Made by a program: the position numbers and the translations under genes. This document shows, piece by piece, positions 5,199 to 5,398 of a stretch of DNA of 5,398 nt. Within the stretch, counting starts at the first letter, position 1; every line of letters starts with the position of its first letter. Origin of the DNA: JBBQIY01 sp964618405 (GTDB taxonomy: Bacteria > Verrucomicrobiota > Kiritimatiellia > RFP12 > UBA3636); contig CAZUAY010000273.1 in the NCBI GenBank assembly GCA_964618405.1, positions 1 to 5,398 on the forward strand, given 5' to 3'. The notes under the pieces are model-generated. The model saw nothing but the letters and a program-made list of their open reading frames with translations. It ran no database searches and was not told where the DNA came from.

Positions 5199-5398
5199 AT
5201 GTCAGATTTAAGTCGAGCCTGCCTTGGGCGTCTTCATTTTCGTTTGGCCGCGCCATCCAGCAGCCAGCCATGGGAATTTGGCAGGGTGATGAAACCCACG
5301 TCTTGGCGGCACAGCAAGCGCTGTATCATCGAGCCAACTGTAACGGGCGCATCCCCGTTCCGTTGACTCGCATAGGCGATGGGTTTGCAAGCCGAAGA
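5195..5398 (+). pseudogene. C-terminal fragment of a class I fructose-bisphosphate aldolase (relic)
   Basis: An ATG at 5195 overlaps the xfp stop (ATGA) and opens a frame that stays open to the window edge, 68 codons. Residues 1-50 match, from memory of the family, the C-terminal region of class I (Schiff-base) aldolases: LPWASSFSFGRAIQ corresponds to the conserved PWxLSFSYGRALQ segment with its phosphate-binding Arg, followed by W-x-G and AAQQALYHRANCN. This region begins near residue 290 of a roughly 350-residue enzyme, so the barrel and the Schiff-base lysine are missing. Nothing aldolase-like lies upstream, because that DNA is the intact xfp 3' end. After about base 5345 the similarity fades (GRIPVPLTRIGDG), so the far end also seems damaged. 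The likely explanation is a deletion that removed most of a downstream fba gene in an xfp-fba arrangement. A translated, repurposed tail peptide cannot be excluded. No separate ribosome site is evident. Confidence 0.68.

Overview
The window reads as a piece of chromosome from a Gram-negative bacterium of medium GC content, with protein genes richer in GC than the spacers. The lineage cannot be fixed from sequence alone. The AATTACG- and GATTAC-type tandem repeats, the GGGACG hairpins in long spacers, and the style of the secreted protein at the left edge remind me of the Verrucomicrobiota/Kiritimatiellota (PVC) group. This is a low-confidence impression.

Layout. (1) Bases 1-265, minus strand: the N-terminal part of a secreted protein with a clear Sec signal peptide, running off the left edge. 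(2) Bases 266-1107: about 840 bases without a convincing gene, holding two GGGACG-type inverted repeats, an AATTACG tandem repeat and the first of three related palindromic promoter elements. (3) Bases 1108-2696, plus strand: a two-helix LapA-like membrane protein, a 68-residue hydrophilic protein of unknown function, a stand-alone CheB-type methylesterase domain with an intact catalytic triad, and a 42-residue single-span membrane protein. (4) Bases 2859-5198: a complete phosphoketolase (Xfp), the only metabolic enzyme of the window. (5) Bases 5195-5398: an ORF overlapping the xfp stop that encodes only the C-terminal part of a class I fructose-bisphosphate aldolase and then loses similarity, probably a gene relic.

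The most interesting signal is regulatory. The 15-bp dyad TAGGGT-N3-ACCCYA occurs three times, at 1014, 1526 and 2694. Each copy lies about 39 bases (start to start) ahead of a -10-like hexamer. They precede, respectively, the LapA-like gene, the 68-aa/CheB/42-aa group, and xfp. This geometry puts the dyad next to the -35 region, as expected for a class II activator site. I infer a small local regulon under one transcription factor, possibly of the NarL/LuxR type, that links envelope proteins, a methylesterase-like signalling enzyme and acetyl-phosphate production by Xfp. The regulator is not in the window and the physiological signal is unknown.
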